Below are positions 45,749-53,647 of a DNA stretch of 64,000 nucleotides, one piece after another. Made by a program: the position numbers and the translations under genes. The DNA comes from Oscillospiraceae bacterium (lineage in GTDB: Bacteria; Bacillota; Clostridia; Saccharofermentanales; Saccharofermentanaceae): contig SVIZ01000011.1 of assembly GCA_015069205.1 (NCBI GenBank), positions 19,257 through 83,256 of the forward strand, in the 5' to 3' direction. A model generated the notes under the pieces. That model saw only the letters and a program-made list of their open reading frames with translations, did no database searches and had not been told where the DNA came from. Numbering within the stretch: the first letter of the stretch is position 1; each line of letters begins with the position of its first letter.

Positions 45749-45838
45749 GCAATTGTTGATCAAATTTAGGGGCAACAATTGCATAAAAAGACGATATTGT
45801 GCAATTGCCGGCTGTTTTTTGAAGTAACAATTGCACAA
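45748..45838. repeat. Intergenic palindrome element, copy C
   Basis: The palindrome CAATTG occurs four times, at 45750, 45776, 45802 and 45828, each exactly 26 bases from the next. Flanks extend it in inverted pairs (TGCAATTGTT with AACAATTGCA). The middle pair, AATTGCATAAAAAG and TGTGCAATT, matches the core of copies A and B. It lies between putP and the MBL hydrolase gene. Confidence 0.85.
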
Positions 45839-45924
45839 CGGTTATGCTACTTCACCAGGTTAAGAGATCGTGCTATCCTCCTGATGTGATAACATAAGAC
45901 AGAATATAAAAAGGGGATATGGGT

Positions 45925-46563
45925 ATGAGCACGGTAACATGGATAAAGTGCAAAACAGATAACTGTTATTTAGTCTCGGACGGAAAAGACGCATTCCTTG
46001 TTGATACCGGTAGTGCGGTAAGTTACGACAAGGTTTTGGAAGAATGCAGCAAGTACAACATGAAGCTGATCGTTCTGACGCATACGCATTTCGATCACGC
46101 CGAAAACGCTGCGAAACTGTCGAAGCATTTTGGCATTCCGGTGGCATGTCATGAGGCAGATGTCGAGCTTTTCGAGAGCTTCGACAAACAGCCGATGGAA
46201 TCGTACGGCATCGTCGGCAAAGTCGTGCTCGGCACGTCACTTAAGGTGTTGAGACAGACAAAAGTCGAGAAACCCGACAATCTCATTTTCATCAAGGACG
46301 GCGACGACCTGTCGGCATATGGATTTGACGCAAAGATAATCGGACTTCCCGGTCACACAAAAGGATCGGTCGGTGTCGATGTCGAAGGAAAATATCTTAT
46401 CGTCGGCGACGAACTTGATAACTGGATCAGCCCCGCGACGGGACATCTTTATAACGATCTTGATGCGATCAGGAAGAGTGCCGGGAAGATCGGCGGGCTC
46501 GGTGAGAGAACCATTTACTATGGTCACGGAAAGCCGACAGGGAACAGATTTAAGCATTTTTAA
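45925..46563 (+). CDS. MBL fold metallo-hydrolase
   Basis: Metallo-beta-lactamase fold hydrolase of 212 residues. The metal motif is LTHTHFDHAENA, with further His ligands in GLPGHTKGSVGV and YYGHGKPT, and Asp in IVGDELDNW. This arrangement is close to glyoxalase II-like small hydrolases. ATG 45925 has AAGGGG eight bases upstream; ATG 45919 is too close. The substrate is not clear. A single gene. Confidence 0.88.
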   Translation: MSTVTWIKCKTDNCYLVSDGKDAFLVDTGSAVSYDKVLEECSKYNMKLIVLTHTHFDHAENAAKLSKHFGIPVACHEADVELFESFDKQPMESYGIVGKVVLGTSLKVLRQTKVEKPDNLIFIKDGDDLSAYGFDAKIIGLPGHTKGSVGVDVEGKYLIVGDELDNWISPATGHLYNDLDAIRKSAGKIGGLGERTIYYGHGKPTGNRFKHF

Positions 46564-46566
46564 GAC

Positions 46567-46621
46567 GGACACACCGTGTCCAAACCCCGAAAACACGGCA
46601 ATTCCCGCTTTGTGTCGTGTT
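46567..46621 (+). promoter_or_regulatory. Operator-like block upstream of HTH-membrane paralogue 2
   Basis: The dyad GGACAC-ACC-GTGTCC (46567-46581) is followed by CCCGAAAACACGGCA (46586-46600) and TTTGTGTCG (46610-46617 region). The block aligns with the one at 9923-9977 in order and spacing. It lies 92 bases from the TTG start. Confidence 0.6.
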
Positions 46622-46673
46622 AATTTCAGCAGGATTATCATATCCTGACTCTATCCGGAAGGAGGCCCGAACT

Positions 46674-47783
46674 TTGGATCAGAAGAAAACAGGACAGTTC
46701 CTTAAGTCTTTGCGTAATGAAAAAGGACTTACTCAGGAGCAGCTGGCAAAGCAGTTCAATGTCAGCAACAGATCAGTTTCAAGATGGGAGACCGGAACAA
46801 ATCTTCCGGACATCTCACTGCTGGTCGAGATTGCCGATTTCTATGATGTCGATGTAAGGGAGATCATAGACGGGGAGAGGAAAAGCGAGATGATGGATAA
46901 AGAGACACGCGAAGTCGCAGATAAGATGGCAGACTACGCGGGAAATGAAAAGAGCAAACTCTTAAGGTTTGTCCAGATAGCGGGCATATCGGGAATCGTG
47001 CTGACCATTTTGTCACTGGTTCTGCAGACGATTTCTTATGAACCCGATCTCAGGCGCGCCACGGCCATTCTGATCACATTTGTGGTATTTGTGGTCGTGA
47101 GCATAATCACGCTCTATGTAACAGGCCTTCTGCAGAAGATAACCAAACACAGGAAGCTCGTTAAAGCCATAAAGATCACCACCATAGTCGTCATGGCTCT
47201 GGTAACTCATTATGTGCTTGTGTTATTCCTGGTCTTAGGCTTATTCTTTGCGTCCTTCTATGGTGCTAAGATTGAGGTCAGCACAGACGCTTCAGAATTC
47301 AATAAATACATTCATAATGAGCAGAACTATGATACCGAATACAGCATGGGCTCAAACCCGCTTTTCGATGTCATGCCTGAGAAGATCGAAGGAGATGTAA
47401 CTGAATACCAGCTGACCTATTACAATCCGTGGGACGGCCAGTATATTGTGTACATGACGCTTGATTACGGCGATAAATATGATGAGGAGATCGCAAGGCT
47501 TCAGGCGATCGGTATTGATGAATACGAAGGCATTTATACGGTTACAGGTGAGCCGGAAGGCTACGATCTGGTCGCAATGGATTCTGATGATTACAGCGGA
47601 TTCGTATATGCAATGATTCCTGAGGGTCAGGATGGCAACACTAAGATCACCTACTGCGCGATCGTGTTCTGCAACTATTCCCTTGACCTGGATGTGCACG
47701 AGTACATGAAGGAAGAATACCTGCTTCCGGGTTTTGATGCGACAGATGATAACCCTTACAGGAAAGAAATGATGGGCACCTGA
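46674..47783 (+). CDS. XRE-type HTH regulator with membrane tail (paralogue 2)
   Basis: Protein of 369 residues. The XRE helix-turn-helix spans about 5-62 (GLTQEQLAKQFNVSNRSVSRWE). Membrane helices follow (about 98-115, 121-143, 160-190), then an outside domain (about 200-369) rich in Asp, Tyr and Glu without a known motif. TTG 46674 is chosen: GGAGG lies eight bases upstream, and the resulting start DQKKTGQFLKSLRNEKGL aligns with paralogue 1. The added outside domain suggests it senses an extracellular or envelope signal; paralogue 1 lacks it. Confidence 0.85.
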   Translation: MDQKKTGQFLKSLRNEKGLTQEQLAKQFNVSNRSVSRWETGTNLPDISLLVEIADFYDVDVREIIDGERKSEMMDKETREVADKMADYAGNEKSKLLRFVQIAGISGIVLTILSLVLQTISYEPDLRRATAILITFVVFVVVSIITLYVTGLLQKITKHRKLVKAIKITTIVVMALVTHYVLVLFLVLGLFFASFYGAKIEVSTDASEFNKYIHNEQNYDTEYSMGSNPLFDVMPEKIEGDVTEYQLTYYNPWDGQYIVYMTLDYGDKYDEEIARLQAIGIDEYEGIYTVTGEPEGYDLVAMDSDDYSGFVYAMIPEGQDGNTKITYCAIVFCNYSLDLDVHEYMKEEYLLPGFDATDDNPYRKEMMGT

Positions 47784-47902
47784 AATAAATATATAAGGTT
47801 ACCTTCATATAAATATTTGGTAAATAATCTCAAATTGTCATTACAATTTTGACCTCCCGATTTTATAATCAAGGCATTATAAAAGGAAGTGCGGGAAGGA
47901 TC

Positions 47903-49075
47903 ATGTATTACGCCAGCATAGGAATAATAGCTATAATCATCCTTGTCATCGTTAATTTCGAGGCGCTGAGGAAGGTACAGAGCTCAAAAGAAAATGAGCT
48001 CCGTATTAAGTACCGCCAGTTTTTGATCTCCCTTATCGCATATTTCTTAGCGGATGCAATGTGGGGCCTGTTTTATGAACAACGATGGGTGGCTGTCACT
48101 TATATTGATACTGTTATGGTGTTTTCGACGATGACCCTGTCCGTATTATTCTGGACAAGGGCCGTAGTGATTTTTACGGAAAGCAAAGGAAAACTGACCA
48201 AACTATTCGTATTTAGCGGATGGTTCATTTTCGGGTTCGAAGTGGTCATCCTTATTGTTAACCTGTTCGTTCCGATCGTTTTCTCGTTTAATGCGGATAA
48301 GGAGTATTTGGCTCTTCCGGCAAGATATATTGCTTTGTTTTTGCAGATGGTGCTTTTCTTTGTTACAGCAATATATGCCTTTTCAGTATCAGCTAAAAAC
48401 GAGGGAATCAAGAGAGCCCATTTCATTACTGTAGGGTGTTCAGGCATTATCATGGCAATATTCATTGCTTTGCAGATGCTGTTCCCGTTTATGCCGCTTT
48501 ATGCTTTGGGGTGCCTATTTGCAACCTGCGCCATCCACTCCTTTATATATAGGGAAAAAGACATAGTTCATAACCGCGAAATGGAGAGTGCCTCGAAGAA
48601 GGCTTACAGAGACGGTCTTACCGGAGTCAAGAACAAGCTTGCTTACCTTGAATCATTGAGGGAACTTGAACTTTACTCCAAGGATCACAGTTTTGAAGGA
48701 TACGGACTTGTTGTATTCGATCTTAATGGTCTGAAAACCATCAATGATACTTTGGGTCATGAAGCCGGTGACATATATTTGAAAAGTGCATGCAAGCTTA
48801 TTTGTGAAATATATAAACACAGTCCCGTTTACCGCATTGGCGGCGATGAATTCGTTGTTATTCTTAAGGGCAGTGACTTCGCTAACAGGGTTGATCTTCA
48901 AATGCAGTTTGACAATCAGATCAATGAGAATATGAGCAACGGAGATGTCATCGTATCCAGCGGAATGGCTGTTTTTGATCCCGAGATAGACGAAAGCTAC
49001 ACTGAAGTATTTATCCGTGCCGATAAGAAGATGTACGAGCGCAAGATGGCGTTGAAGGCATTAACTGCTCAATAA
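47903..49075 (+). CDS. Membrane diguanylate cyclase (GGDEF)
   Basis: Protein of 390 residues. About seven N-terminal membrane helices (to about 225) are followed by a GGDEF domain (about 235-390) with an intact GGDEF at 313-317 (YRIGGDEFVVIL) and DFDLNGLKTINDTLGH-type substrate motif (VVFDLNGLKTINDTLGHEAGD). The RxxD inhibitory site just before GGDEF is not present. It would make cyclic-di-GMP from GTP. ATG 47903 follows GGAAGGA. A GGDEF-EAL protein that probably degrades the messenger is at 59577. Confidence 0.9.
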   Translation: MYYASIGIIAIIILVIVNFEALRKVQSSKENELRIKYRQFLISLIAYFLADAMWGLFYEQRWVAVTYIDTVMVFSTMTLSVLFWTRAVVIFTESKGKLTKLFVFSGWFIFGFEVVILIVNLFVPIVFSFNADKEYLALPARYIALFLQMVLFFVTAIYAFSVSAKNEGIKRAHFITVGCSGIIMAIFIALQMLFPFMPLYALGCLFATCAIHSFIYREKDIVHNREMESASKKAYRDGLTGVKNKLAYLESLRELELYSKDHSFEGYGLVVFDLNGLKTINDTLGHEAGDIYLKSACKLICEIYKHSPVYRIGGDEFVVILKGSDFANRVDLQMQFDNQINENMSNGDVIVSSGMAVFDPEIDESYTEVFIRADKKMYERKMALKALTAQ

Positions 49076-49175
49076 CATCAAATCATTAATAAAAACCAAA
49101 GATAAATTGAATATTTCGCTCCGCTGTTGTTGATAAAATGGAACCATCAGATAAAACTTTCAGCGAGGTGTTTTT

Positions 49176-49910
49176 ATGCTCGATCTCAAGGGAAAATGGG
49201 TCCTGATAACAGGTGCTTCACGCGGCCTCGGAAGACTTGCCGCAAAGCTCATGGCAGAGCAGGGCTGCAATCTCATCCTGCAATCAAGAAGCGTGGATCA
49301 CACTTTATCTCTCGAAGAGGAAGTTAAGGCTTCGGGCGTTAAATGTCATTCCTTTGAAGCTGATCTTAATGATATCCCGTCGGTAATGAAGATGCTCTCT
49401 GACATTGACGCACTCGGAGTCGATGTTGACGTTGTTCTCAACAATGCAGGTCTTCAGATCGCATACAGACCTGAGTATTGTGTGACACCTCCGGAAGATT
49501 TCACGGTCAGTTTCAATGTCAACACGATCGCTCCCGCGATGATCTGCTATCACTATCTTCCCGGAATGCTCGAAAAGGGTTTCGGCCGCATCGTAAACAC
49601 TACGAGCGGCATCGATAAAGAACCTGAGCAGGCAGGATATTCGGCAGCGAAAGCAGCACTCGACAAGATAACAAAAGACATGGCTTCGAGACTTGGCGGA
49701 ACAGGTGTAACAATGAACCTTACCGATCCCGGCTGGTGCAGGACGGACCTCGGCGGCCCCAATGCACCCAATGCACCCGAGAGCGCAATTCCCGGAGTAG
49801 TTGTCGGAGCATTTGTGGATAACGATGTAAACGGTCAGATCTTCCGCGCACAGGAGTTCTCCGGAATGAGTCTTGAAGACGCGGTCGCAAAAGCTAATTC
49901 AATTAATTAA
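49176..49910 (+). CDS. Short-chain dehydrogenase/reductase
   Basis: Classical SDR of 244 residues. The cofactor motif is TGASRGLG, NNAG is present (VVLNNAGLQ), and the catalytic Ser and YxxxK are in NTTSGID and YSAAKAAL. The C-terminal part lacks features that would define a substrate; oxidation/reduction of an alcohol or ketone with NAD(P) is all that can be said. RBS GAGG lies upstream. A terminator follows. Confidence 0.9.
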   Translation: MLDLKGKWVLITGASRGLGRLAAKLMAEQGCNLILQSRSVDHTLSLEEEVKASGVKCHSFEADLNDIPSVMKMLSDIDALGVDVDVVLNNAGLQIAYRPEYCVTPPEDFTVSFNVNTIAPAMICYHYLPGMLEKGFGRIVNTTSGIDKEPEQAGYSAAKAALDKITKDMASRLGGTGVTMNLTDPGWCRTDLGGPNAPNAPESAIPGVVVGAFVDNDVNGQIFRAQEFSGMSLEDAVAKANSIN

Positions 49911-49946
49911 GCAAAGAAGATATACAAGAATATGATCTGATCTATG

Positions 49947-49969
49947 GGGTGCCGCATGGCACCCTTTTT
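49947..49969 (+). terminator. Intrinsic terminator after SDR gene
   Basis: GGGTGCC (49947-49953) pairs with GGCACCC (49958-49964) around GCAT, followed by five T. Confidence 0.85.
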
Positions 49970-49972
49970 GCT

Positions 49973-50177
49973 GTACAGGTTTTTGCTTATGTAAAACGGC
50001 ATTTCCCCTGGACAGGTTTTTGGTTATGTAAATCGTGTTAAAAACATGAGCAAAAAACTGTTTTTTGCCAAAAAACAGGTTTTTGAATAGTTTTTCGGGG
50101 GCGAAAACATGAGCATAAAGATGAGCAGCCGTCCTTCAAGGGTTATGCAGGTTTTCATGGGCAAAAAACTGTACAAC
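49973..50177. repeat. Intergenic array of degenerate 25-bp repeats (element D)
   Basis: A word near ACAGGTTTTTGCTTATGTAA appears in both orientations. Direct copies start at 49973 and 50010 (37 bases apart). Inverted copies lie at about 50040-50063 and 50151-50177, the latter with GCAAAAAACTGTACA. More degenerate copies lie at 50071-50097 and 50102-50126. No reading frame is visible; the array fills the gap between the SDR terminator and the macrodomain gene. Confidence 0.7.
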
Positions 50178-50241
50178 GGTTTTTTCTTCAAATAATTGCA
50201 GAACGGCTATAATAATGAAAAACGCTAAAGGAGGAAAGATC

Positions 50242-50763
50242 ATGAGCAGCATCGATATACAAAAGGTAAGCATTATTGAACTTGAAGTTGATGCCATTGT
50301 AAATGCAGCCAATACAGCCCTTCAGCATGGCGGCGGAGTATGTGGCGTGATATTCGACGCTGCAGGTCAGAGAGAGCTTCAGGCGGCATGCAATGAGATC
50401 GGCCATTGCAATACGGGCAATGCAGTTATAACTCCCGGATTTAAGCTCCCTGCCAAACACGTCATCCATGCGGTCGGCCCCATCTGGCGCGGCGGCTACG
50501 ATAACGAACCCAAGCTCCTTTACAGTGCATATAAACAGGCACTTACCGTTGCAAAAGAAAACGGTCTGCACTCCATAGCTTTCCCGCTGATCTCGGCAGG
50601 CATCTACGGTTATCCGCAGGATCAGGCCTGGCGAAAAGCTCTTCAGGCGTGTCACGATTTTATCGAAGCGAACGGCGATTATGAGATCGATATCATTTTC
50701 GCAGTGATAGACGACGATATAATGAACAAAGGTCTTAAGGCGAGGGCTGAACTTAATATCTAA
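50242..50763 (+). CDS. Macrodomain protein (ADP-ribose binding/hydrolase)
   Basis: Single macrodomain of 173 residues. DAIVNAANTALQHGGGVCGVIFDAAG is the ADP-ribose binding loop 1, and HAVGPIW and FPLISAGIYGYP complete the site. The family removes ADP-ribose from proteins or hydrolyses O-acetyl-ADP-ribose. ATG 50242 follows AAAGGAGG; an earlier in-frame ATG at 50215 lacks this. No ADP-ribosyltransferase is nearby. Confidence 0.92.
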   Translation: MSSIDIQKVSIIELEVDAIVNAANTALQHGGGVCGVIFDAAGQRELQAACNEIGHCNTGNAVITPGFKLPAKHVIHAVGPIWRGGYDNEPKLLYSAYKQALTVAKENGLHSIAFPLISAGIYGYPQDQAWRKALQACHDFIEANGDYEIDIIFAVIDDDIMNKGLKARAELNI

Positions 50764-50823
50764 TAACGGCAAGTTTTGGTAAAATATGACCTGATCTGAT
50801 TTTAACGGAGAGGTGACCTTACA

Positions 50824-51741
50824 GTGTATTTCCTGATTGAAGATTCGTTGAGAGCTGTGTCGCGCGAAGATCTGAAGGGCGCGAAAAGCCAGTTTGTTGC
50901 AGTCATGAATTCTGAAGAGTGGCAGAAGACCAAAGATACTTTCGAGATGGGAATCGATATCGATTTCGGCATGGATGATATCTTTCTGACCAAGGCAGAA
51001 GTCAACTACGATTCTCTTACAGGTACATTTGCCATTCCTGACAGGAATAACCCTTCTGCCGATGACATGAAATTCGCTTTCGCAATGGACGAAAAGGGAA
51101 TAGTTTTTATTGATGACACAGGCACCGCAGAGAAGATCATCAACAGCGTCCGCCATACCAAAAAGTGGAAGATGCCGAGCCTTGAGAGATTCCTTTATGA
51201 CTTCCTGGACCAGATAGTCAAAAACGACTTAAGGCTCATGGAAAACTATGAGACTGAGCTTGATTCAATGGAACAGGCGATCATAGACGGCGACGAGGAT
51301 CTGCCGTCAGGACGTCTGAACGATATCAGAAACGACATCCGTTACCTGCGCATCCACTACGACCAGCTTATGGATCTTGCTGCAGAACTTCAGGAAAACG
51401 AGAACGGATTCTTTGAGGTTGAGAATTTAAGATATTTCAGATTATTCATCGACCGCGCTGCAAGACTGCACGATACGGCTTCTTCATTACGTGATTACAC
51501 GATGCAGCTTAGAGACCTTTATAAGGCACAGCTCGACATCAAGCAGAACCGCATCATGACGGTGCTCACTGTCGTTACGACAATCTTCATGCCGCTTACT
51601 CTCATCGCAGGCTGGTATGGAATGAACTTCCGTGTCATGCCCGAGCTTAACTGGCAATGGAGCTACCCCGTAGTGATCGCAGTCAGTGTTGCCATCGTTA
51701 TCGGAAGTCTCCTGTTCTTCAAAAAGAAGAAGTGGCTCTGA
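50824..51741 (+). CDS. corA: CorA-like divalent cation transporter
   Basis: Protein of 305 residues with an acidic cytoplasmic alpha/beta/alpha domain and two C-terminal helices separated by the YGMNF loop, the CorA signature. GTG 50824 has GGAGAGG upstream. It transports Mg2+ or a related divalent ion. It is followed by a methyltransferase gene whose GTG start is one base after the CorA stop, so the two may be coupled. Confidence 0.92.
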   Translation: MYFLIEDSLRAVSREDLKGAKSQFVAVMNSEEWQKTKDTFEMGIDIDFGMDDIFLTKAEVNYDSLTGTFAIPDRNNPSADDMKFAFAMDEKGIVFIDDTGTAEKIINSVRHTKKWKMPSLERFLYDFLDQIVKNDLRLMENYETELDSMEQAIIDGDEDLPSGRLNDIRNDIRYLRIHYDQLMDLAAELQENENGFFEVENLRYFRLFIDRAARLHDTASSLRDYTMQLRDLYKAQLDIKQNRIMTVLTVVTTIFMPLTLIAGWYGMNFRVMPELNWQWSYPVVIAVSVAIVIGSLLFFKKKKWL

Positions 51742-51742
51742 G

Positions 51743-52372
51743 GTGGCTAATCCGTTTATAGCATTATCTAACAAGATCTCATGCGCGCTCGACAACAAGC
51801 GTGACCTTAAGATATGCGGCGAGAAACTCGGCGTATTTGTCCCGTCCCCTTTTGACAAAGAAGTAGGTGCGACAGGCTGTCAGTCGGCGCCATACAAAGG
51901 CCTTGATGTCGTTTTGCAAGATCTGAGACTCTCATCTGACGATTCGTTTATCGACATCGGCTGCGGCAAAGGCCGTGTTCTTGCTTATCTTGTCGGCAAA
52001 GGCGTTCCGTGCAAATTAACGGGCATTGAGATAAATCCCGAGGTAGCATCTGTCGCAGACCGCTGGACGAAAAGATACCGCAATATTGAGATCGTGGAAG
52101 GTGATGCGTTCGGCCTTGATTACAACGACTACACGGTGCTTTTCATGTACCGCCCGATGGAGAGCGACGTGTTCAAAGGTTTTGTCAATCTTCTCGAAAT
52201 GACGCTCACACATCCCGTAAAGTTTTACTACTATGCCGACGGCCAGAGCGGCTACTATCTGAATGAAAGACCGGGGTGGGATCTAATAAGGCGCGAGGAG
52301 TTACATTCTGCACGCGGGCTTTATATTCATAAGGTGCCGCAGCGGTTTTCGGAGTGGCAGTACACGCCCTGA
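51743..52372 (+). CDS. SAM-dependent methyltransferase
   Basis: Class I methyltransferase of about 209 residues. The SAM motif I is FIDIGCGKGRVLAYLV and LTGIEINPEVASVADR is motif II. The TVLFMYRPMES segment is motif IV-like. The start is uncertain; GTG 51743 sits one base after the CorA stop and suggests reinitiation. An earlier in-frame start lies inside corA. The substrate is unknown; YRPMES and the C-terminal part hint at a small-molecule or lipid target. Confidence 0.78.
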   Translation: MANPFIALSNKISCALDNKRDLKICGEKLGVFVPSPFDKEVGATGCQSAPYKGLDVVLQDLRLSSDDSFIDIGCGKGRVLAYLVGKGVPCKLTGIEINPEVASVADRWTKRYRNIEIVEGDAFGLDYNDYTVLFMYRPMESDVFKGFVNLLEMTLTHPVKFYYYADGQSGYYLNERPGWDLIRREELHSARGLYIHKVPQRFSEWQYTP

Positions 52373-52400
52373 TCTGAATTCAATCATTAAAAAAACAGGC

Positions 52401-52480
52401 AAAAGCCGTGCTTTTCGAGCAAATATGCTCGATAGTTCAGTCAAAAGTTCAGTCGCAACCCGCATTTTTCACGCGGCGCT
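52401..52480. repeat. Intergenic hairpin and short direct repeats (element E)
   Basis: CGAGCA and TGCTCG (52416-52431) form a perfect hairpin with a four-base loop. AGTTCAGTC occurs twice, at 52434 and 52446. AAAAGCCGTG at 52401 also occurs next to copy A (3494). Confidence 0.55.
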
Positions 52481-52543
52481 TTATCACACCACATTTGATA
52501 TAATTAACATGTCGGTGGCGGCTCAATGATATGGGGAGAATAT

Positions 52544-53647
52544 ATGCGGCTTCGCAGAAAACTGTTTTCGAGCAAGGACCCGTATGACTGCACTAAACAG
52601 CAGTTGTTTATTGATGCGTGCAAAGAAAACTTTGACTACCTAATCACGCGCTGCGATGACTACAAAAAGATCTGCGAAGGTCTTAACATCCATTCTTCAG
52701 AAGACATTAAGAGCGCAGAAGACATCCCGTTCATTCCGACCATGCTGATGAAGCAGCATGATTTCAGATCGGGAAGTTATATGATAATGGCGACTTCGTC
52801 CGGCACGAGCGGCAAGATGAGTCACATCAGATTTGCTTTCGGCGATCTGTGGTCGGCTTTGAAGATGTCCATAAGAGTCACGAGATATCACGGCATCATG
52901 ACCGCAAAGCCCTGCCGCTACATCGTCATGGGATATAAGCCGCACAGGTCGAATAAAACAGCGGTTGCAAAGACGGCATATCTTACTACTTTCCTGGCTC
53001 CTGCATTAAGCCGCAAATTTATCCTGAAGCATACGCCTGACGGATACAAACCTGATTTTGAGAGCATCGTGGAAGCGCTCAAAAAATATGAGAAGGGCAA
53101 GGCTCCCGTGCGCTTCATGGGCTTTCCTTCGTACACGTTTTTCCTGTTCAGACTCCTCGAAGAAAGAGGTCTTTCATTTAAGCTTCCCAAGGGCTCAAAG
53201 GTCATGCTCGGAGGCGGATGGAAGCAGTTCTACCAGGAGGCTGCAGACAAGGAAACGTTTTATAAACTTGCAAAGAAAACCCTCGATATTGATGAGGAAA
53301 ACATCGTGGAATTTTTCGGCGCTGTAGAGCATCCGATACTTTACACGGACTGTTCGCACCATCATTTCCACGTGCCCGTTTACAGCAAGATCGTCATTAG
53401 AGATCCGGATACATTGGAGCCAATCGGCATGGAGAAAACGGGACTTGTAAACCTTATATCGCCGCTTTGCAAAGCCACTCCGATATTGTCCGTAATGACC
53501 GATGATCTGGGCATCCTCCACGACGGGTCGAACTGTCCGTGCGGCGTTAAGTCGCCTTATCTGGAGATTGTTGGACGCGTTGCTCCCGATGACATCAAGA
53601 CATGTGCGGCAGGCGCTGCGGATATTCTTAAGGGGGTGAAGGTATGA
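52544..53647 (+). CDS. LuxE-like acyl-protein synthetase
   Basis: Adenylate-forming enzyme of 367 residues in the LuxE / phenylacetate-CoA ligase-like fold. ATSSGTSGKMSHI is the nucleotide-binding motif; LISPLCKATPILSVMTDDLG and CPCG near the C-terminus are typical. LuxE activates a fatty acid as acyl-AMP and passes it to LuxC. ATG 52544 follows GGGGAG by seven bases. Its stop overlaps the LuxC start (ATGA), so the two subunits are made together. No luxAB, luxD or luciferase is present, so light emission is not implied; the pair would make a fatty aldehyde for another use. Confidence 0.85.
   Translation: MRLRRKLFSSKDPYDCTKQQLFIDACKENFDYLITRCDDYKKICEGLNIHSSEDIKSAEDIPFIPTMLMKQHDFRSGSYMIMATSSGTSGKMSHIRFAFGDLWSALKMSIRVTRYHGIMTAKPCRYIVMGYKPHRSNKTAVAKTAYLTTFLAPALSRKFILKHTPDGYKPDFESIVEALKKYEKGKAPVRFMGFPSYTFFLFRLLEERGLSFKLPKGSKVMLGGGWKQFYQEAADKETFYKLAKKTLDIDEENIVEFFGAVEHPILYTDCSHHHFHVPVYSKIVIRDPDTLEPIGMEKTGLVNLISPLCKATPILSVMTDDLGILHDGSNCPCGVKSPYLEIVGRVAPDDIKTCAAGAADILKGVKV

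Noticed and set aside
45748..45838. CRISPR array because of regular 26-bp spacing
   Set aside because: The repeated word is only about six to ten bases, is itself palindromic and the intervening segments are too short for spacers.
49973..50177. CRISPR array
   Set aside because: The units are degenerate, occur in both orientations and lack equal unique spacers; no cas gene is present.
50188..51156. A 322-codon open frame on the minus strand overlapping the macrodomain and corA genes
   Set aside because: Both overlapped plus-strand genes have clear family motifs and ribosome sites. The minus-strand translation has no recognisable domain and is the mirror of codon bias in the real genes.
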